The position numbers and the translations under genes are program-made. Positions 8,516-17,733 of a stretch of 64,000 nucleotides of DNA are shown piece by piece. Numbering within the stretch: position 1 is the stretch's first letter; each line of letters opens with the position of its first letter. Origin of the DNA: Micromonospora sp. CB01531 (GTDB lineage Bacteria; Actinomycetota; Actinomycetes; Mycobacteriales; Micromonosporaceae). The DNA is taken from the NCBI RefSeq assembly GCF_001905095.1, contig NZ_LWLS01000059.1:34904-98903 (forward strand). Reading direction: 5' to 3'. Under the pieces are notes generated by a model. The model searched no databases, was not told the origin of the DNA, and saw nothing but the letters and a program-made list of their open reading frames with translations.

Positions 8516-9340
8516 ATGACGAGGCTGCGTGGGGTCCTGCGCTACGCCGTCCTGCTGCTGATCACCGCGGTCTTCGTGACCCCGCTGGCCTGGATGGCCC
8601 TCACGTCGGTGAAGACCTACGCCGACGCGCAGCAGGACCCACCGAGCTGGCTGCCGAACCCGTTCTCCACCTACGGGTACGACCAGATCATCAACAACAC
8701 CGCCAATCCGGTGCTGCGCTGGTTCGTCAACAGCATGCTGGCGGCCAGCCTGCACACCCTGCTGGTGCTGGCCACCGCGTCGATGGCCGCGTACGCCCTG
8801 GCGCGGATGCGGTTCCGCGGCCGGGCGCTGAGCTTCGCGCTGATCGTGGGGACGCTCTTCCTCCCGCCGACCTCGCTGATCATCCCGAACTTCGTGATCG
8901 CCGATCGGCTGGGCTGGCTCGACACGCTGACCGTGGTGGTGGTTCCGGGCGCGGCCAGCGCGTTCGGGGTCTTCTTCCTCCGGCAGTTCTTCCTCTCGAT
9001 CCCCCGGGAGCTGGAGGAGGCCGCCGTGCTGGACGGGGCGAACCACTGGCAGGTCTTCACCCGGGTGCTGCTGCCGCTGTCGAAGCCGGCGCTGGCCACC
9101 CTGGCGGTGCTGTCGTTCCTCACCAACTGGAACGACTTCCTCTGGCCGGTCTACGTGCTGTTCAGTCCGGAGCGGCTCACCCTCCCCGCGGGCCTCGGCC
9201 TGCTCCAGGGCGCCTACGTCACCGACTACCCGGTGATCATGGCGGGGGCGGTGCTGGCCAGCGTACCGGTGCTGATCCTCTTCGTGGCCGCCCAACGACA
9301 CATCATCCAGGGTGTCTCGCGCAGCGGCCTGAAGGGATGA
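8516..9340 (+). CDS. sugar ABC transporter permease (MalG type)
   Basis: 274 residues, ATG 8516, ten bases after the first permease, with GAGGGGG just upstream. Six membrane segments, starting with YAVLLLITAVFVTPLAWMAL. The EAA loop is ELEEAAVLDGANHWQVFTRV, and the typical segment LTNWNDFLWPVYVLF is present. It pairs with the upstream permease. Its stop overlaps the ATG of the GH43 gene (ATGA), so translation of transporter and hydrolase is coupled. Confidence 0.93.
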   Translation: MTRLRGVLRYAVLLLITAVFVTPLAWMALTSVKTYADAQQDPPSWLPNPFSTYGYDQIINNTANPVLRWFVNSMLAASLHTLLVLATASMAAYALARMRFRGRALSFALIVGTLFLPPTSLIIPNFVIADRLGWLDTLTVVVVPGAASAFGVFFLRQFFLSIPRELEEAAVLDGANHWQVFTRVLLPLSKPALATLAVLSFLTNWNDFLWPVYVLFSPERLTLPAGLGLLQGAYVTDYPVIMAGAVLASVPVLILFVAAQRHIIQGVSRSGLKG

Positions 9341-10344
9341 TCGGCGGGTGGGCCCGACGGAGCGGCGCGGCCCTGGCCGCCGCGCTGCTCGTCGCCGGTT
9401 GCGGCAGCGGACCAACGTTGAGCACGTCGGAGGAGGCGCGTGTGTTCACCAACCCGGTCGTCCGGACCGACGCCCCCGACCCGCAGGCGATCCGGGTCGG
9501 CGAGACCTGGTACCTGTTCCACACCAACAGCGGCGGCCGAAACGTTCCGGTGCTCACCTCCCCTGACCTGGTCGACTGGATCCCCGCCGGGGACGCCCTG
9601 CCCGAGCTGCCCGACTGGGCCGACACCGGGAAGACCTGGGCGCCGGAGGCGATCCAGCTCGGCCCCGACCGGTTCGTCCTCTACTACACCGTCGCGGACC
9701 GGGCCTCCGGGCGGCAGTGCGTGGGCCGCGCGGTGGCGGCTACACCCCTCGGGCCGTACCGGGACGACTCGTCCGGGCCGCTGATCTGCCAGGCCGACCT
9801 GGGCGGCTCGATCGACGCCAGCCCCTACCGGGACGCCGACGGCAGCCTCTGGCTGCTGTGGAAGAACGACGGCAACGCGATCGGCGTGGACACCTGGCTC
9901 TGGTCGCAACGCCTCTCCCCGGACGGGCTGCGGCTGACGGGCCGGCCGACCAGACTGCTGAAGCAGACCGAGGCGTGGGAGGGCGCGCTGGTGGAAGGAC
10001 CGTTCCTGCACCGGCACGACGGCAGGCTCTACCTCTTCTTCGCCGCCAACGCCTACGACCGGGACACGTACGCCGAGGGCTACGCGGTCTGCGAGAGCCC
10101 GGCCGGGCCGTGCGTGAAGGCCCCGGAGAACCCGATCCTGAAGTCCAACGCGGTCGCCTCCGGCCCCGGGCACGCCTCGTTGGTGGAGCAGGACGGCCGC
10201 ACCTGGCTGCTCTATCACGCCTGGCCGCCGGGGCAGGAGGGCAGCGTCGACCCCGGCCGCCAGGTCTGGCTGGACGAGCTCGTCTGGCAGGACGGCAGAC
10301 CCGTTCTCCATGGCCCCACCGCCGAGCCCCAGCCGAGGCCCTGA
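9337..10344 (+). CDS. lipoprotein GH43-type glycoside hydrolase
   Basis: 335 residues, ATG 9337 overlapping the permease stop. A short signal sequence ends in the lipobox LVAGC (Cys about 21), so the enzyme is secreted and lipid-anchored. The five-bladed propeller of GH43 is recognisable: TDAPDPQAI holds the general-base Asp, GKTWAPEAIQL and EGPFLHRHDGRLYLFF (acid Glu) follow, then GPGHASLV. Such enzymes are arabinofuranosidases, arabinanases or xylosidases. Working outside the cell, it would trim arabinose-containing polymers to feed the transporter. The exact bond cut is not determined. It is the last gene of the operon. Confidence 0.87.
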   Translation: MIGGWARRSGAALAAALLVAGCGSGPTLSTSEEARVFTNPVVRTDAPDPQAIRVGETWYLFHTNSGGRNVPVLTSPDLVDWIPAGDALPELPDWADTGKTWAPEAIQLGPDRFVLYYTVADRASGRQCVGRAVAATPLGPYRDDSSGPLICQADLGGSIDASPYRDADGSLWLLWKNDGNAIGVDTWLWSQRLSPDGLRLTGRPTRLLKQTEAWEGALVEGPFLHRHDGRLYLFFAANAYDRDTYAEGYAVCESPAGPCVKAPENPILKSNAVASGPGHASLVEQDGRTWLLYHAWPPGQEGSVDPGRQVWLDELVWQDGRPVLHGPTAEPQPRP

Positions 10345-10379
10345 CCGCGCGACCCCGTGCCTCGCGGGGCGCGGGTCAG
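10341..10379 (+). terminator. terminator-like hairpin after the arabinoside operon
   Basis: An imperfect stem starting at the GH43 stop pairs CTGACCGCGCGACCCCG with CGGGGCGCGGGTCAG over a short loop. It probably ends the operon. The rest of the 305-base gap up to the next start at 10650 shows no reading frame or repeat; it should hold the next promoter. Confidence 0.55.
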
Positions 10380-10649
10380 CGGAGGGCGGGGACGTTCCCA
10401 CCCCGGCACCGGGAGCGGCATTCCGATACGAAGCGTTCCCGGGAGATCACGATGAGCAGTGGGTGACCGCTCACCCTCGGGCATTCGGCCCGACCTGCGC
10501 ATCGATCCGTCCTGAGGTCTTGCGCCACCTGGCGATTGATGAAATTTTCCTACCAGCGGCGAATGCTCTGCGGCGAATCTTTCCGGATGCCGCTCGGCAC
10601 CCGTCGCCACCCGACACCTCCCGGAGCCCAACGAAGGGAACCGCACCGC

Positions 10650-12308
10650 ATGAAGGCAACTCGGCTCAGCGCCGCCGGGCTGGCCGTGGCGCTGCTCGGC
10701 GCACTCATCGCCGGCACCCCCGCGCGCGCCGCGGACACCGACGCCACGACCACCCCCTCGACCACCTGCACCACCGACCCGGCCACCCCGAAGCGGCAGT
10801 TCCGGGCCATGTGGATCGCCTCGGTGACCAACATCGACTGGCCCAGCAAGGCCTCCTGGACCGCGCCGGACCAGGTCGCCAAGCAGAAGGCCGAGTACCT
10901 GGGCTGGCTCGACCTGGCCCAGCAGCTCAACCACAACGCCGTCGTCGTCCAGGTCCGCCCGACGGCGGACGCGTTCTGGCCCTCGCCGGTGGAGCCCTGG
11001 TCGGAGTACCTGACCGGGGTACGCGGCCAGGACCCGGGCTGGGACCCGCTGGCCTTCCTCGTCGAGGAGTCGCACAAGCGGAACCTGGAGTTCCACGCCT
11101 GGTTCAACCCGTACCGGGTCTCCATGCCGGCGCCGGGCGGCGCCGGCGCCGACCTGTCGAAGCTCGCCCCCAACTCGCCGGCCCGGCAGCACCCCGACTG
11201 GGTGTTCGCCTACCCGCCGGCCGGGGTCGCCGGCAGCCGGCTCTACTACAACCCCGGCATCCCCGAGGTCCGCGAGTTCGTCCAGACCGCGATGATGGAC
11301 GCGGTCAACCGGTACGACATCGACGGCGTGCACTTCGACGACTACTTCTACCCGTACCCGAGCGGCACCTACCAGTACCCGGACGACGCCACCTTCGCGC
11401 AGTACAACCGGGGCTTCACCAACCAGGCCGACTGGCGGCGGGACAACATCAACCTGCTCATCCAGGAGATGAACGCCAAGATCAAGGCGGTCAAGCCGTG
11501 GGTGAAGTTCGGTGTCAGCCCGTTCGGCATCTGGCGCAACAAGTCGGCCGACCCGAACGGCTCGGACACCACCGGCTCGCAGTCGTACGACATCATCTCC
11601 GCCGACACCCGTAAGTGGATCAAGGAGGAGTGGATCGACTACGTGGTGCCGCAGCTCTACTGGTACATCGGCCAGTACCCGGCCGCCGACTACGCCCGGC
11701 TGGTGCCGTGGTGGGCCGAGCAGGTGCGCGGCACCAAGGTGCAGCTCTACATCGGCCAGGCCGACTACAAGAGCGGTGACCCCGCGTACGGGTCGTTCTG
11801 GATGAACCCGGACGAGCTGTCGAACCACCTGACGCTCAACCGGTCGTACCCGGAGGTGCTCGGCAACGTGCACTTCTCGGCGGTGCAGGTGAAGGCCAAC
11901 CGGCTCGACGCCACCGACCGCTACGCCGCCGACCACTACTCCCGTCCGGCGCTGGTGCCGGCGATGGCGCAGCTGCCGGCCAAGCCGCTGCTCTTCCCGG
12001 TGATCACCGGCGCCGACCGGCAGGCCGACGGGGTGCACCTGACCTGGCGGCAGCCGGCGGACGGCAACGGCCCGTTCGGCACCGCCACCTCGTACGCCGT
12101 CTACCGGTTCGACGGCACCGGGAAGGCCGAGGCGTGCGCCTTCGCCGACGCGTCCCACCTGGTGGCGACCGTCCGGGGCACCGGCGGTGCCGTGCAGTCC
12201 TGGGTGGACGCCGACGCGGCGGCCGGCCAGAGCTACACGTACTACGTGACCGCGCTCGACCGGGTCTGGAACGAGGGCCCGGCCAGCCCGGCGCGCGTCG
12301 TGCGCTGA
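10650..12308 (+). CDS. secreted GHL10-type glycoside hydrolase (DUF187) with C-terminal FN3-like domain
   Basis: 552 residues from ATG 10650, with GAAGGGA upstream; an in-frame extension upstream is not protein-like. A signal peptide (basic Met-Lys-Ala-Thr-Arg, hydrophobic core, TPARAA) predicts secretion. The catalytic region is glycosyl-hydrolase-like 10: FRAMWIASVTNIDWPSK, VVQVRPTADAFWPSP, EFHAWFNPYR, DGVHFDDYFYPYP and WIDYVVPQLYWYIG. Residues about 450-550 resemble a fibronectin type III fold (GVHLTWRQP, SYAVYRFDG, YTYYVTALD). Related proteins are thought to act on cell-wall glycans, but the substrate is not established. Confidence 0.87.
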   Translation: MKATRLSAAGLAVALLGALIAGTPARAADTDATTTPSTTCTTDPATPKRQFRAMWIASVTNIDWPSKASWTAPDQVAKQKAEYLGWLDLAQQLNHNAVVVQVRPTADAFWPSPVEPWSEYLTGVRGQDPGWDPLAFLVEESHKRNLEFHAWFNPYRVSMPAPGGAGADLSKLAPNSPARQHPDWVFAYPPAGVAGSRLYYNPGIPEVREFVQTAMMDAVNRYDIDGVHFDDYFYPYPSGTYQYPDDATFAQYNRGFTNQADWRRDNINLLIQEMNAKIKAVKPWVKFGVSPFGIWRNKSADPNGSDTTGSQSYDIISADTRKWIKEEWIDYVVPQLYWYIGQYPAADYARLVPWWAEQVRGTKVQLYIGQADYKSGDPAYGSFWMNPDELSNHLTLNRSYPEVLGNVHFSAVQVKANRLDATDRYAADHYSRPALVPAMAQLPAKPLLFPVITGADRQADGVHLTWRQPADGNGPFGTATSYAVYRFDGTGKAEACAFADASHLVATVRGTGGAVQSWVDADAAAGQSYTYYVTALDRVWNEGPASPARVVR

Positions 12309-12318
12309 CCCACCTCGG

Positions 12319-12350
12319 ATGCCCCCGGCCGCCCCGGCGACCGGGGGCAT
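12319..12350 (+). terminator. rho-independent terminator after the GHL10 gene
   Basis: ATGCCCCCGG pairs perfectly with CCGGGGGCAT across a 12-base loop and is followed by TCGTCTGTTT. It lies ten bases after the stop at 12308. Confidence 0.85.
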
Positions 12351-12472
12351 TCGTCTGTTTCGACGTATGTCACCAAACCGTAGCCTGGCCGCCGTTGCCC
12401 ACCCATCGATGAATGTCGACACTTGGTGATCACCCGGCTCCTTGTCCCAAGCCTCGACCCGCGGAGGATCCC

Positions 12473-13015
12473 GTGTCCCGACGCCTCGTCACCGTCCTCG
12501 CTTCCGGCGCGTTCGCACTGCTCACCGCCCTCGGTGTCGCCTCGCCCGCGCAGGCCGCCGTGAGCCGTGAGCAGAAGCTCAGCGTGCTGTCGAGCTGGAC
12601 CCAGACCAGTGCCACCAGCTACAACGCCTGGAACGCCGGCCGGCTGAACAAGGCCGCCTGGTCCGCGTACGCCTTCGACTGGTCGACCGACTACTGCTCG
12701 TCCAGCCCGGACAACCCGCTCGGCTTCAACTTCAGCCTCTCCTGCTACCGGCACGACTTCGGCTACCGGAACCACAAGGCGATGGGTGTCTTCCCGGCCA
12801 ACAAGGCGCGCCTCGACAGCGCCTTCTACGAGGACCTCAAGCGGGTCTGCGCCACGTACAACGCGGTCGTCCGGCTGGCCTGCTACAGCCTGGCCTGGAC
12901 CTACTACGAGGCGGTCAGCATCTTCGGCTCCGTGGCCGCCGTCCGGCAGGCCGACCTCGACCGCGCCGCCCGGATCAAGGCCGACGCCGAGCGCCGCGCC
13001 GCCCTCCGCTCCTGA
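12473..13015 (+). CDS. secreted prokaryotic phospholipase A2
   Basis: 180 residues from GTG 12473, with GGAGG five bases upstream; a longer in-frame start at 12413 adds a non-signal-like tail. A signal peptide ends at SPAQAA. The active-site helix SCYRHDFGYRN contains the His94-Asp95 pair with Cys91, matching the prokaryotic PLA2 family. Cysteines at YCSSS, VCATY and ACYS could form disulphides. It would hydrolyse the sn-2 ester of phospholipids outside the cell. After the signal is removed the size is about 150 residues, somewhat longer than the roughly 120-residue Streptomyces enzyme, with a charged C-terminal helix. Confidence 0.9.
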   Translation: MSRRLVTVLASGAFALLTALGVASPAQAAVSREQKLSVLSSWTQTSATSYNAWNAGRLNKAAWSAYAFDWSTDYCSSSPDNPLGFNFSLSCYRHDFGYRNHKAMGVFPANKARLDSAFYEDLKRVCATYNAVVRLACYSLAWTYYEAVSIFGSVAAVRQADLDRAARIKADAERRAALRS

Positions 13016-13033
13016 CCTCCTGACCCCGCCCCG

Positions 13034-13094
13034 GCGGATCAAGAAGTTCGCGTCGCCGCCCGCCGGACATCCCGACGCGAACTTCTTGATCAAC
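13034..13094. repeat. 61-bp palindromic element, copy 2
   Basis: Arms 13034-13055 and 13073-13094, loop 17 bases. The inner 19 pairs (GATCAAGAAGTTCGCGTCG and its complement) are perfect; only the outermost three bases of the left arm differ. Located between the convergent phospholipase and cyclase/ATPase genes. Its right end supplies the TGA stop (13090-13092 on the minus strand) of the latter. Confidence 0.85.
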
Positions 13095-15882
13095 CCGCGG
13101 TGGAGCGGCGCGGCGACGGGGAGGAGGAGCGGGTGGGGGCGGTGAAGCGGGGGGAATCGGGGGCGAGGTCGGGGTGGTCGACGCCGAGGGCCAGGGCGGC
13201 CGCCTCCTCCAGGGCCAGCTCGCCGCCCGCGCCGTACGCGGTGTCGAACGCCGCGTCGCCGAGCGTCCGGCGCAGCTCCGCCTGCCGGGCCAGCCAGTAC
13301 GGCCCGTAGATGCCGGGGGTGACCCGCAGGTTCGCCCGGGTGGCCTGGGCCGCACCGAAGAGCCGGGCCGCGGTCACCGGGTCCCCGCCCAGCGCGCAGC
13401 GCACCGCGATCGCGTTCACCGTGTCGCAGGCCCGGCCCAGGTAGCCGTGGTTCATCCGGGAGCGGAGCGCCACCAGCAGGTGTTCGTGCGCGGCGACCAG
13501 GTCGTCCCGGGCCAGCGCCACCATGCCGAGGAGCATGTCCACCGAGCGGCGCCCCCGCTCGACCGGGCGGGCCGCCTCGACCGGGCGGGCCGCGCCGAGC
13601 AACTCGGCCGCCTCGTCCAGCGCGCCCCGGCGCCAGAGCAGCTCGGCGAGGTTGTAGATGGCGTGCAGGGCGTCGGAGACCACGTCCTGCGCGTAGGCCC
13701 AGTCGATCACCTCGCGGCAGACCCGTTCCGCCTCCACGAACTGTCCCATGTCGACCAGCGGCGCGGCCCGGCCCGCCAGCACCCGGGCGAGCAGCCCCAG
13801 GTCGCCGGCCTGCCGGGCGGCCGCCTCGGCCCGCTGCGAGTAGCGCAGCTCCTCGGCGAACTCACCGTCCGCGCCGCCGTGCAGCGAGTGCAGGTGGTAC
13901 GCCGCGGCCAGCTCCGCCTCCGGGATCACCTCGCCGGTCTCGGCGATCCGGCCGTACAGCCGGAACAGCCAGAGCCGCCCCTCCCGGGCCAGCCCCCGCT
14001 CCCGCCACCACTGGTCCAGCATGCCGGCCAGCCGCAGCCCGGTGCGGGCGCTGCCGCCGGTGGCGCACCAGCGCAGCGCGGCCCGCAGCTCTGCGGCGAG
14101 CGGGTCGAGCGCGTACAGGGAGAGGGTGACCGGGTGGCCGTCCGAACCCAGGTGGGCGCGTTGCAGGGTGTGGCTGCACCAGGCGACGTGCCGGTCCCGG
14201 GCGGTCTGCTCCTCGCCGGCCTCCACCAGCCGCCGGGCCGCGTACGCCCGGATCGGGTCGAGCATCCGGTAGGTGCTGCCCGAGGCGTGCGGCTCGGCCA
14301 GCACCATGGACTTGTCCACCAGCACTGAGAGCGGGTCGAGCGGATCCTCGTCGAGCAGCCACTGCACGGTCGGCAGGTCCACCCGGCCGGCGAAGACCGC
14401 CAGCCAGCGCAGCAACCGGGCCGAGCGCGCCCCGAGCGTCCGGTACGACCAGGTGACCGTGGCCTGCATGGTCAGGTGCCGTTCGGCGGCCGAGCGGTGC
14501 ACCGCGCGGGTCGCCGGTGCGAGCGGATCGCCCCCAGCCGCCACCGGGTCCTGGTTGCCGCTCCAACCGGGCTCCCCCGCCGGGGGCGGCTCCGGCTTCT
14601 CCCGCCCGGCGTCCAACGTGGCCAGCATGTCGTCGAGACGCTCGGCGAGCTGCCCGGCGGAGAGCACCCGCAGCCGCGCCGCCGCCAACTCGATGGCGAG
14701 CGGCAGTCCGTCCAGCCGGCGTACCACCCGGCGCAGGTCGACCTGCTCGGTGGGATCCGGCGCCCGGCCGCCCCGGGCCGCCGCCGTCCGGTCCAGCAGC
14801 AGGGCCACCCCGTCGCTCTCCCCGCCGTCCGGGCGGGGCTCCACCGAGAGCGGCGGGATCCGCCACACCGCCTCACCGGGGAGGCCGAACGACTCCCGGC
14901 TGGTGGCGAGCACCCGGACGTCCCGGGCGCCGGCCAGCAGTCGGGAGATCACCGCGGCCGAGGCCGCCGGCTGGGCGTCGCAGGTATCCAGCACGACCAG
15001 CATCCGGCGGGCGGCCGCGTACTCCACCAGGGTGTCCACCATCGGGCGGCCGGGCTCCGGGCGGAGCCCGAGCACCGCGGCGATCTCGAACGCGACGAGG
15101 CCCGGGTCGGTCACCGCGGCAATGTCGACGAACCACACCCCGTCCGGGTACGCCTCGACGACCCCGCCGGCCAGCTCCACCGCCAGCCGCGTCTTGCCGG
15201 CACCGCCCGCGCCCAGCACGGTCACCACGCGGTACGTCTCGACCAGTCGCTTCAGCTCGCCGCGTTCCACCTCCCGCCCGACGAACGAGGTGACCTGGGT
15301 GGGCAGGTTGTGCGGCACCGCGTCGGCGGTACGCGGCCGGGGGAAACTCCGCTCCAGGCCGGGCGCCACCAGCTGGAACAGCCGCTCCCGGTCGTCGAAG
15401 CCGCGCAGCCGGTGCAGCCCGAGGTCCAACAGGGACGCTCTGTCCGGCAGCGGATCGGCGTGCCGGGCGGTCACCCCCGAGCAGAGAACCTGTCCACCGT
15501 GGGCGGCGGCGGCCACCCGGGCGGCCCGGTGCACCTCCGGGCTGGCGTACTCGCCGTCGCGGGGTTCCACGTATCCGGTGTGCAGGCCCATCCGGACCCG
15601 CGGCGCGGCTTCGGGGGTGGGCCAGTCGTGGCTGGCCAGGGCCAGTTGCGCGGTCAGGCAGGCGGTGACCGCCGCGGCCGCGTTCGGGAAGGCGAGGAAG
15701 AACGAGTCCCCCTCGGTCAGCAGCTCCGCCCCGTCGGCCAGCGTGTGGCGCAGCAGCCGACGGTGTTCCCGCAGCACCGCGGGGTAGCCCGGACCGAGCA
15801 GCTGGGCCAGCCGGGTGGAGCCCTCGATGTCGGTGAACACGAAGGTCACCCATCCGCTCGGGAGGTCGATCCGTGGCGACAT
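13090..15882 (-). CDS. adenylate-cyclase-like / NB-ARC-like ATPase regulator
   Basis: 930 residues from ATG 15882, with GGAGG eight bases upstream. The N-terminal class III cyclase homology domain (about 8-170) has the metal site FTDIEGSTRL and EGDSFFLAF. Around residue 222 a P-loop GAGGAGKTRLAVELA opens an AAA/NB-ARC-like ATPase (VLDTCDAQ, RLDGLPLAIELAAARLRVLS). The C-terminal 400 residues look like helical repeats of TPR type. There is no obvious DNA-binding domain. Such proteins are common, poorly studied actinobacterial signal proteins; whether it makes cAMP is unknown. The stop codon is provided by the palindromic element. Confidence 0.85.
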   Translation of the reverse strand: MSPRIDLPSGWVTFVFTDIEGSTRLAQLLGPGYPAVLREHRRLLRHTLADGAELLTEGDSFFLAFPNAAAAVTACLTAQLALASHDWPTPEAAPRVRMGLHTGYVEPRDGEYASPEVHRAARVAAAAHGGQVLCSGVTARHADPLPDRASLLDLGLHRLRGFDDRERLFQLVAPGLERSFPRPRTADAVPHNLPTQVTSFVGREVERGELKRLVETYRVVTVLGAGGAGKTRLAVELAGGVVEAYPDGVWFVDIAAVTDPGLVAFEIAAVLGLRPEPGRPMVDTLVEYAAARRMLVVLDTCDAQPAASAAVISRLLAGARDVRVLATSRESFGLPGEAVWRIPPLSVEPRPDGGESDGVALLLDRTAAARGGRAPDPTEQVDLRRVVRRLDGLPLAIELAAARLRVLSAGQLAERLDDMLATLDAGREKPEPPPAGEPGWSGNQDPVAAGGDPLAPATRAVHRSAAERHLTMQATVTWSYRTLGARSARLLRWLAVFAGRVDLPTVQWLLDEDPLDPLSVLVDKSMVLAEPHASGSTYRMLDPIRAYAARRLVEAGEEQTARDRHVAWCSHTLQRAHLGSDGHPVTLSLYALDPLAAELRAALRWCATGGSARTGLRLAGMLDQWWRERGLAREGRLWLFRLYGRIAETGEVIPEAELAAAYHLHSLHGGADGEFAEELRYSQRAEAAARQAGDLGLLARVLAGRAAPLVDMGQFVEAERVCREVIDWAYAQDVVSDALHAIYNLAELLWRRGALDEAAELLGAARPVEAARPVERGRRSVDMLLGMVALARDDLVAAHEHLLVALRSRMNHGYLGRACDTVNAIAVRCALGGDPVTAARLFGAAQATRANLRVTPGIYGPYWLARQAELRRTLGDAAFDTAYGAGGELALEEAAALALGVDHPDLAPDSPRFTAPTRSSSPSPRRSTAG

Positions 15883-16038
15883 GCGTGGAACCTCCGCCCC
15901 GTGACGTCGGGCTCCATGCTGCCCTATGATCGGGCGATCACGCATCGTGAGAACGGTCGGGCAGCATCCGACCAAGGTCCCACCGAGTGTGGGCCCGGCA
16001 GCACGGCCGGATCGACCGGCGAGACGAGGTCGCCGGAG

Positions 16039-16260
16039 TCAGCAGCCGCAGGCGCCGCCGCAGCAGCCCCCACCGGCCGGGGCGGACGCCCCGCCGACCG
16101 GGCCGGCGCCACCGCGGCCGGTGACCGCGACGGTCGACAGCAGCTTCACGGTGTCGGCGTGTCCCTGCGGGCAGGATGCCGGCTGGCCGGCCTCGGCCAT
16201 CGGCCGGTTGACCTCGAAGGTGTCGCCGCAGGCGCGGCAGCGGAACTCGTACCGGGGCAT
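16039..16260 (-). CDS. FmdB-type small zinc-ribbon protein
   Basis: 73 residues, ATG 16260. The N-terminus MPRYEFRCRACGDTFEV and the later SCPQGH give the two cysteine pairs of the FmdB zinc ribbon (CRAC, then C). The tail is rich in Gly, Ala and Cys and ends GGGCCGGACGC. The family is widespread and of unknown role, sometimes linked to regulation. It probably forms its own short transcript upstream of the cyclase/ATPase gene. Confidence 0.88.
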   Translation of the reverse strand: MPRYEFRCRACGDTFEVNRPMAEAGQPASCPQGHADTVKLLSTVAVTGRGGAGPVGGASAPAGGGCCGGACGC

Positions 16261-16298
16261 GCCACCAGCGTACGACCGGGTCTGACGTTCCGGCGGGC

Positions 16299-17663
16299 AT
16301 GGGTGATACTCGACGGGTGGTGGACGGCGAGGAGCGATCGAAGGTTCGACCCCTGCGACCGGCCGTACCGCCCGACGGGGCGGCCGGGCCGGTTCCCGTG
16401 CCCCGCCCCCGGCCGGCCACGGAGCCGGGTTCCACCGGCACCGCCGCCGGGAGCACCCACCAGCCGGAGTCGCCCCCGGCCGACGCCCCCGACACGAAGC
16501 CGCAGTCGACGGCCGACACCGCGGCCAGCACGAAGGCCGGGCCCACCCCGGCGGACGCCCCCGACGTCAAGCCGCAGCCGACCCCGACGGGCGCGAAGCC
16601 GGAGTCGGCCTCGGCCGACACCACCGCCACGAAGGCGGAGCCGACCTCGCCCGACGCGGCCACGAAGGCGGAGCCGGCCCCGGCCGACGCCACCACCGCG
16701 GGCAGCCCCGACCCGAAGACCGGCGGTCGGCGGCGGATGCCGTTCGCGCACGCGGTCCGGATGCCGCCCCGACGAATCGCCGTCGGCGCGGCCCGGGCCA
16801 CCCGGGACTGGTCGCGCCGCCCCAGCGGGCGCACCACGGTGCTCGGTATCTTCCTGCTCCTCTTGGTCGCGGGCACCGCGACGGCCGGCGCGCTGCTGGT
16901 GCCCGCGGCCGTACGCAAACCGCAGCCGGTCGCCGTCGACGCCACCGCGACCGCGCCGGCCGACGGCGTACCCCAGGGCGGCGTGGCGCCCGGCGGCGCC
17001 GGCCTGCCCCCGGGGCTGCCCGGCGCGACCGGCCAGCCGACCGGGGCGCCACCCGGCGTCGGGCAGCCGACCGGACCGGCACTGACCGGCCGCCCGGCCG
17101 ACGCGCTGGCCGCCTGGGCCCAGCGGGTCAGCCGGACGACCGGCATCCCGGTGGTCGCGTTGCAGGCGTACGGCTACGCCCAGCTGGTGCTCGAACAGAC
17201 CCACCGGAGCTGCCAGCTCAGCTGGACCACGCTGGCCGCGATCGGCTACGTCGAGTCCCGGCACGGTGCGGCCAACGGCGCCACCCTGCAGCCGGACGGG
17301 GTCGCCTCGCCCAACATCCTCGGCGACCTGCTCGACGGGCAGGGCGGGCGGTCCCGGATCACCGACACCGACCGGGGCGTGCTCGACGGCAACACCGTCT
17401 ACGACCGGGCGCTCGGCCCGATGCAGTTCATCCCGAGCACCTGGCAGGAGGTCGGCGCGGACGCCGACAACGACGGCGTCAAGAACCCGCACGACATCGA
17501 CGACGCCGCCCTGGCCGCCGGCCAGTACCTGTGCAAGGGCGGCCGGAACATGACCATCCCGGGCGACTGGTGGAACGCCATCCTCTCCTACAACGACGTG
17601 CGCCGGTACGCCCAGGACGTCTTCAACAAGGCGAACGAGTACGGACGGCTGAGCGGTACGTGA
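16299..17663 (+). CDS. membrane-anchored lytic transglycosylase with Pro/Ala-rich cytosolic tail
   Basis: 454 residues from ATG 16299; GTG 16317 or 16320 are alternatives. Residues 1-145 are low complexity, with repeated PADAPD, KPQ and TKAEP units. One membrane segment (about 185-205, VLGIFLLLLVAGTATAGALL) is followed by a Pro/Gly linker and an SLT-type domain from about 270: TTLAAIGYVESRHG holds the catalytic Glu, then GPMQFIPSTWQ, and DADNDGVKNPHDIDDAALAAGQYLC. This is the MltB-like layout that cleaves peptidoglycan glycan strands. With the active domain outside the membrane, it likely works in growth or sporulation wall turnover. Confidence 0.9.
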   Translation: MGDTRRVVDGEERSKVRPLRPAVPPDGAAGPVPVPRPRPATEPGSTGTAAGSTHQPESPPADAPDTKPQSTADTAASTKAGPTPADAPDVKPQPTPTGAKPESASADTTATKAEPTSPDAATKAEPAPADATTAGSPDPKTGGRRRMPFAHAVRMPPRRIAVGAARATRDWSRRPSGRTTVLGIFLLLLVAGTATAGALLVPAAVRKPQPVAVDATATAPADGVPQGGVAPGGAGLPPGLPGATGQPTGAPPGVGQPTGPALTGRPADALAAWAQRVSRTTGIPVVALQAYGYAQLVLEQTHRSCQLSWTTLAAIGYVESRHGAANGATLQPDGVASPNILGDLLDGQGGRSRITDTDRGVLDGNTVYDRALGPMQFIPSTWQEVGADADNDGVKNPHDIDDAALAAGQYLCKGGRNMTIPGDWWNAILSYNDVRRYAQDVFNKANEYGRLSGT

Positions 17664-17733
17664 CGTAACCGGTTGCGTACATTTCGAGAACTGGACCCTT
17701 CCCCCGGGCAGCCGTTCCCGGCAAGCTAGACGG

